Assembly: GCA_963790415.1 (NCBI GenBank)
Contig: CAWBOK010000001.1
Coordinates: 620,001-684,000, forward strand
Origin: JAJZQZ01 sp963790415
GTDB lineage: Bacteria; Actinomycetota; Thermoleophilia; RBG-16-64-13
Length of the DNA: 64,000 bases
Direction of reading: 5' to 3'
Shown: positions 59,631 through 64,000 of the stretch, one piece after another
Layout: each line of letters begins with the position of its first letter
Position numbering within the stretch: position 1 is the first letter of the stretch
Notes under the pieces: model-generated
Told to the model about the DNA's origin: nothing
Databases searched by the model: none
The model's input: the letters and a program-made list of their open reading frames with translations, nothing else
Position numbers and translations under genes: made by a program

Positions 59631-61683
59631 CTACCGTGCCAGGGTGGCAGCGATCCCCAGGTGGTCCGACGCACCACCGGGCGTGATCACCACATCGCGG
59701 AGCGGTGGCGACGAGGAACTCGCCACCAGATCCGGACTCAGCCACAGGTAGTCGATGCGCTGGTAAGGCTTGGTGGAGTCGTAGGTGTATCCCGGCGTCA
59801 GTCCCGCCAACGACACCGCCTCCACCAGTCCGGCTGCGCGCAGCATCTCGATCTCCGGTTCGCCGGGAATCGCATTCATGTCGCCGGCTATGACGGTCCG
59901 TGGGGCGCCCGCCCACGCATCAAGGATCGCCTGCGACTGCTGCACGCGCACCGAGCTGCCGTCCTCGAGGTGGTGGTAGTGGGTCGCGAGCACGTCCAGC
60001 GTCTGGCCGCCGCCCACATCGAGCCGTGCGCGGACGAATCCCCGCCCCAGCAGCAGGTCGGCCGTCGGCAAGGGATGGGTCTCATACTGGGTGATGGGGA
60101 AACGGCTCAGGATCGCGTTGCCCCACAGAGGCCCGGCCGTGGGATCCCACACGTAGGGCATGTCCAGACGTTGTGAGAGCCAGGAGAGCATGTCGGTGGA
60201 CCCATCGATGACCCATCCGCGGGCGACCTCTTGCAGCGCCACCACATCGGGCTGTTGCTGCTCGATGGTCCGGGCGATCGCCTCCAGCCCGAGCCACCCC
60301 TTCGTGTCGAAGCCGTTGTGTATGTTGTAACGTCATGACCCGCATCCCGTCGTGAGCCGCCAGCGGGGAGGGCGCCGGCGCGCGAACAGTCGTGACCACC
60401 ACACCGGGAAGGATCAGCAGAAGGGCGGCAGCCAGCGCCGGATACCAGTCGGTCGGGCGCCGCATTCCCGCACCGGAGGCGTCGAGCGGCTGTGCAGGCA
60501 GCCCTCGGGTGGCAATGACAGCACACACCGCCAGGATCGCGGCGCCCACCGGCACGAGCGCCGCTGCCGGGAACGGAAGGGCGATGTCGTATCCGGAGTA
60601 GGTGAGGAACAGCAGCAGCACGAACAGGATCATCCCGACCCCGTTGGCCACCGACGTGCGAACGCGGCCCGCCGAGCCGCCCGCCCCCAGGCCGGAGAAC
60701 AGCGCGATCACCAGGAGTGCGAACGCGAGCTGCCCCGCCAACGTCTGGAACGCCGCGAGTGCGGCGCCGCCGAGTGCGGGCGCAGTGATACCCACCAGGC
60801 CCACGCCGGCGCCCGCCACCCAGAACCATCCCCGCCGAGAGACCCGCCCCACGGCCCACGCGGCCAGAGCGACGCCGGCCACCTGCGTCAGGATCATCCA
60901 ATCGTAGGCCAAGGGAAGCCGCCACCCCGACAGGGCAGCGAGACGAGAGATGTTCTCGAACTGGAGCATCGCAAGGGCCAGGGCGGGCCCGATCGCCAGC
61001 CACGCAAGCCCCGCCCCGCCAGGGGCGGCGGCGACAGTGCCGGCGGGCTCGGCGTCTGCGGCTTCCGATGGGCGGGCGCCCTCGTCCGCGGCGGCCGGGC
61101 CGGCGGTCGCGGCGTCGCCGGCGACGGACGCCGTCCGGTTCCACACCAGGAACCCGAGCTGCACCGCGACCAGCACCGCCACCAGACCTATGGCCCACAG
61201 ACCGTCGCGCCACACCAAGTCCCACGTGAGGAGCGCTCCGTGTACAGCCGTGTCGACGGCGAAACCCAGCAGCACCGCGACGCCGTATCGAGCCGTCGCC
61301 CGCGGGCCCCGCGGCAGCACCGAGAGCAGATACGTCGGCAAGAAGAGCACGAAGAGCACCGTCGCGGCCACGGCCAGCCCGAAGGTGATCAGCGGATCGC
61401 CCCTCCACAGCTGCATGACCAGACGCAGCAGGCCCAGGCCCCCCGCCGTCCCCAGCAACGATCCGCGGACGCCCAGCACCCGCCAGAGCGGAGCCGCCAG
61501 GAACGCGGTCGCGAACACGACGAGCGCCAACAGACCCAGCTGCGCGGCCGTCCATCCCATACGATCGCGCAACACATACACCAATAACGGAAGCAGCGTA
61601 CGCAGCACCTGCATGCCGAACACGACCGACAGTACCGGCACCACCAGATCCGCCCACGACACCTTGTCCCCCCGAGATGTCAC
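59631..61683 (-). CDS. Membrane protein with C-terminal endonuclease/exonuclease/phosphatase domain, frame broken by one base at 60329
   Basis: About 683 residues when one base is removed. Residues 1-430 have about twelve helices (WADLVVPVLSVVFGMQVLRTLLPLLVY onward) with an Ala-rich loop. The EEP domain starts RVMT then, in the second frame, YNIHNGFDTKG, and continues VALQEVARGWVIDGSTDM, LSRFPITQYE, VLATHYHHLEDG, VIAGDMNAIPGEPEI and ASDHLGIAATL, with all catalytic residues. The extra base is in the AA at 60329-60330. The EEP domain may cleave a phosphodiester outside or at the membrane. Start GTG 61683 follows GGGGAGGGGAT; ATG 61719 is possible. Confidence 0.85.
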
Positions 61684-61753
61684 GTCAGATCCCCTCCCCT
61701 CGATCGCTGTGCAGACCATCGGTCACCATGCATACCGGTCGCGCGTCTCTAAG

Positions 61754-62080
61754 AGGCTGTTGAAAACCGAAGCCTTGGCGACCAAAACGTACTGGACGGC
61801 GCGATGCGGCGTCCTCGGTCGCGCACGTAGCGCTGCTTGTTGGAACTCGCTCCAGCATGAAACCTCGGTCGCCCGGACGCGCTGGACGGCACGAATGCGT
61901 CGTCCTCCGTCGTGCCCGGAGCCTCCGGCTACGGGCACTCCCTGCGTCCTTGCCTCGTACTCGCCCAGCGCACCCCCGCGGCGAGGCGTCACACTGGAGC
62001 GAGCTCTCCGCGCTTCCTGCGTCCTTGTCTCACGCGTGTCCATCGCGCCCTGGTGGCGAAGCTTCACTCTTCAACAGCCT
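61754..62080. repeat. Nested-palindrome repeat, copy 6 (long form, 327 bp)
   Basis: Begins AGGCTGTTGAAAACCGAAGC and ends TTCAACAGCCT. It has the same order of blocks as copy 1: two GGACGGC blocks, the GAACTCGCTCCAG inner repeat and a central hairpin GTGCCCGGAGCC/GGCTACGGGCAC. It separates the phosphohydrolase from the S-layer-type gene, which ends at its edge. Confidence 0.85.
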
Positions 62081-62081
62081 G

Positions 62082-64000
62082 CTACAGCTTCCCCGTGAGA
62101 ACGTGCAGCATCTGAGCCACCTCGCCCCGGGTGGCCGGCTGCCAAGGGTTCCAGTCGCGGCCGAAGCCCACTATGCCGGCGAGAAGCCCGTTGTACTCTG
62201 CCGAGCGCATGGCCGGACCGTGGTCGGCGGAGAAATCGCCCATGGTGCCGAGATAGACCGCCGGCGGATCGGCCAACGCATTCGGCGCCGACTGCTCGGC
62301 GCCCCGAACGAGCATGGTCACCACCTGGGCCCGCGTGATGTCGGCATACGGAGCGAAGGCCCCAGGGTCGACGCCCAGTGTGATACCGGCCAGGGCAGCA
62401 GCCGCGATATAGTCATGGGGATAGAGATTCTGGGGATCGTCCGAGCCAAGGTCGGTGAAGGGAGCCACCAGACTCTCGCTCACCGGCAGCCGCAACACGC
62501 CGCTCACCATCTTGGCGAACTGAGCCCGCCTCACCGGGTCGTCCGGCTTGAAGAGGATGCTGTCGTTGGCTCCCTGGTAGCCGGACACCACCCGCGACCC
62601 GGCCAAAGCCACGATGGCCTCGCGGTAGGGGTGATCGAACGGGACATCGGTGAAACTCAATCTCGAAGGGAGGGTGGTCTGATAGGCGCCGATCGTATAG
62701 CGCGCGGGGTCCCGAGCCTCGAGCACGAGATCGAACATCGGCGCAGGCGGAGCGGCCGCGCCGGCCCCGAACAGAGGGCTTCCTGGTCCGGGGTGGAAAT
62801 CGCCGTTCTCCGGATCGACGAACCCGGGGTCCAGCGTCGTGTTGCCGGGGCCAAGCTGCGCCCCGGATGGTCCTCCCAGCGCGGCCGGGTCCCAGCTCAG
62901 CTCCCCCCATTTCACCAGCCGGTCCGGGAACCCCCAGAAATCGCAGTACTGCACCTGCACGGTCATGGCGGCGGAGAAGAACAGCGGTCCCGATTGCTCG
63001 AAGAATGCTGAGTTGATCAAGGCGACGTCGCCCGCCAAGCCGGGGTAGCCGAAGGTGGCCGCGTAGGAATCGTCACCCTGAGCAGGATTCCCTCCCTGGG
63101 CCCCACGACCGGCGAACGTGCAGTCGATGATGCGATAGCTCCCACCCCCGGTGAGCAGCTGGGCGTCGGCACCTGTATCGAAGACGATGCAGTTGATGGC
63201 GTCTCCCCCCGCCCCCAACGTGATGCCGCTGCCACCCACATGGCGCACGACCGTGTTCACAACAGCCGCCCGCGTCGCCTGCAGGTAGATGCCCTCGGCG
63301 GCCGTGCCCTCCACGATCGTGTTCTCGATGAGCACGTTGTCGCCGGCCGCGAACACCAGTCCGCCGGCGACGGAGTCTGCCTCTCCGGCAGTGGTGGGCG
63401 TAGTGGTCGCGTCAGAGGTGGTTGTGGAGAGCGGCGCGATCAGCGCCGCCGCGACAGGTTGCGCCATCTGCACGTGCAGACCCGTGATGCGCACGTTCCT
63501 CCCCGCCGCCTCGCCGAACCGGAAGCCGGCGTCATGGATTTCGCTCAGGGTCATGCGACGCACGAGCAGGCCGTCCACCGCCACCGCACCCCGCTGGGAG
63601 TCGCCCGCGAAACCGGTGTCGGATCCCGAGACCACCACGTCTTCGAAGACCAGCCGACGCACCGTCTGCGGATTGCCGGCGTAGATGCCCACGTCGGCGA
63701 AGCCTTCCAGGCGCAGACCTCGCACGGTGACGTCGTGCTGGCCGGGCGAGGCGATAGTGAGACCGATTGCGCTCGAAGACTCCGTCGGCTCGATCGTTGC
63801 CGACTCGCCCGGATAGACCGAGAGAAGGAAGTCCGACTGGGTGACCACCAATCCGGTCGCGGCGTACGAGCCGCCACGAACGTAGACCACATCCCCGTTC
63901 CCGGCCTGGCGAAGCGCGGCCTCGATCGTGCGGAGCGCGCGGTCGGGGGTGCCGGTGGCCTGGTCATCGCCGGTGGTGGCCACGTACCACGTACGGGCGG
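62082..64000 (-). CDS. Exported parallel beta-helix protein with C-terminal S-layer homology domains (5' end outside window)
   Basis: At least 638 residues, continuing past the window's right edge. The first visible part (WYVATTGDDQATGTPDRALRTIEAALRQAGNGDVVYVRGG) is the usual start of a right-handed beta-helix domain of the pectate-lyase type, followed by repeating strands (residues about 50-440). Three SLH repeats end it: FTDVPFDHPYREAIVALAGSRVVSGY, FTDLGSDDPQNLYPHDYIAAAALAGI and GDFSADHGPAMRSAEYNGLLAGIVG. SLH domains bind secondary cell-wall polymers, so it is cell-surface. The substrate of the beta-helix is unknown. Confidence 0.9.
   Translation of the reverse strand, partial: ARTWYVATTGDDQATGTPDRALRTIEAALRQAGNGDVVYVRGGSYAATGLVVTQSDFLLSVYPGESATIEPTESSSAIGLTIASPGQHDVTVRGLRLEGFADVGIYAGNPQTVRRLVFEDVVVSGSDTGFAGDSQRGAVAVDGLLVRRMTLSEIHDAGFRFGEAAGRNVRITGLHVQMAQPVAAALIAPLSTTTSDATTTPTTAGEADSVAGGLVFAAGDNVLIENTIVEGTAAEGIYLQATRAAVVNTVVRHVGGSGITLGAGGDAINCIVFDTGADAQLLTGGGSYRIIDCTFAGRGAQGGNPAQGDDSYAATFGYPGLAGDVALINSAFFEQSGPLFFSAAMTVQVQYCDFWGFPDRLVKWGELSWDPAALGGPSGAQLGPGNTTLDPGFVDPENGDFHPGPGSPLFGAGAAAPPAPMFDLVLEARDPARYTIGAYQTTLPSRLSFTDVPFDHPYREAIVALAGSRVVSGYQGANDSILFKPDDPVRRAQFAKMVSGVLRLPVSESLVAPFTDLGSDDPQNLYPHDYIAAAALAGITLGVDPGAFAPYADITRAQVVTMLVRGAEQSAPNALADPPAVYLGTMGDFSADHGPAMRSAEYNGLLAGIVGFGRDWNPWQPATRGEVAQMLHVLTGKL

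Noticed and set aside
61751..62120. Open reading frames running through the nested repeats (also at 14192, 18018, 31838, 34519, 43743)
   Set aside because: They follow the GC-rich repeat blocks, have no ribosome-binding sites, are not kept in frame between copies and resemble no protein.
1..64000. tRNA, rRNA or CRISPR array
   Set aside because: No cloverleaf pattern with a T-loop GGTTCRA block in an intergenic region, no rRNA-like stretch and no regularly spaced repeats were seen. I could not run covariance models.

Overview
This window is high-GC DNA from a bacterium that is most likely a deep, anaerobic or microaerophilic member of the Actinomycetota. The pointers are a UPF0182 membrane protein, many Thr/Pro/Gly-rich extracytoplasmic linkers, GTG starts and tightly overlapping genes. 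The lineage is inference from gene content. Respiration is built on c-type cytochromes and hydrogen: a complete System I cytochrome c maturation set, a membrane-bound uptake hydrogenase and an alternative-complex-III/Qrc-like quinone oxidoreductase.

The main discovery is that three genes are read correctly only if an in-frame UGA is selenocysteine. They are a TlpA/CcmG-like lipoprotein next to ccdA (402-968), the large subunit of a [NiFeSe] hydrogenase (15134-16772) and a small thioredoxin-fold protein resembling YuzD/DUF1462 that ordinary ORF calling misses (19045-19371). Each UGA replaces a cysteine of a redox or metal site, and each is followed within about 30 nt by a perfect hairpin that could be a bacterial SECIS element. 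Two selenium-associated genes, a stand-alone YedF C-terminal domain and a DUF3343 protein, lie at 21533-22119. No selA, selB, selC or selD is in the window.

Layout. 1-13324 (minus): ccdA, Sec-tlpA, ABC ATPase, M56 peptidase/BlaI pair, ccmD, C, B, A, zinc-ribbon protein, ccmH, ccmF, two ccmE genes, two exported proteins, lgt and a TPR protein. 13604-14178 (plus): ferredoxin and rhodanese. 14522-17887 (minus): hydrogenase cytochrome b, large and small subunits. 18241-19719 (minus): second ccmH, FmdB-like protein, YuzD-like selenoprotein, trxA. 19894-22119: DUF1405 protein, copZ-like gene, DtxR regulator and selenium genes. 22249-25177: UPF0182. 25227-31701 (minus): the Act/Qrc-like complex. 32006-34387 (minus): a possible RiPP locus (PqqD-fused radical SAM maturase plus 20-residue Cys-rich peptide) and an M50 protease. 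34703-39668 (plus): hsp20, lon, archease, rtcB. 40975-43449 (minus): AmmeMemoRadiSam trio. 44023-45939: Ser/Thr kinase. 46051-50091: two MNT/HepT modules around a HerA-like ATPase. 50685-54508: MoxR/DUF58/transglutaminase. 54527-59517 (minus): TPP riboswitch, thiamine pyrophosphokinase and thiamine ABC transporter. 59631-61683: membrane-anchored phosphohydrolase. 62082-64000: S-layer-type beta-helix protein, running off the end.

Three copies of an ATACCCC-N2-GGGGTAT-like palindrome sit upstream of Sec-tlpA, ferredoxin/rhodanese and trxA/YuzD-like Sec protein, suggesting a CsoR/CstR-type thiol or persulfide regulon. Six copies of a nested-palindrome repeat of 159-328 bp with AGGCTGTTGAAAA-like ends separate transcription units. 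At least seven genes are broken by single-base indels (large hydrogenase subunit, lgt, UPF0182, phosphohydrolase, one nucleotidyltransferase and two HepT genes), pointing to assembly or read errors, or in the HepT genes perhaps real inactivation.
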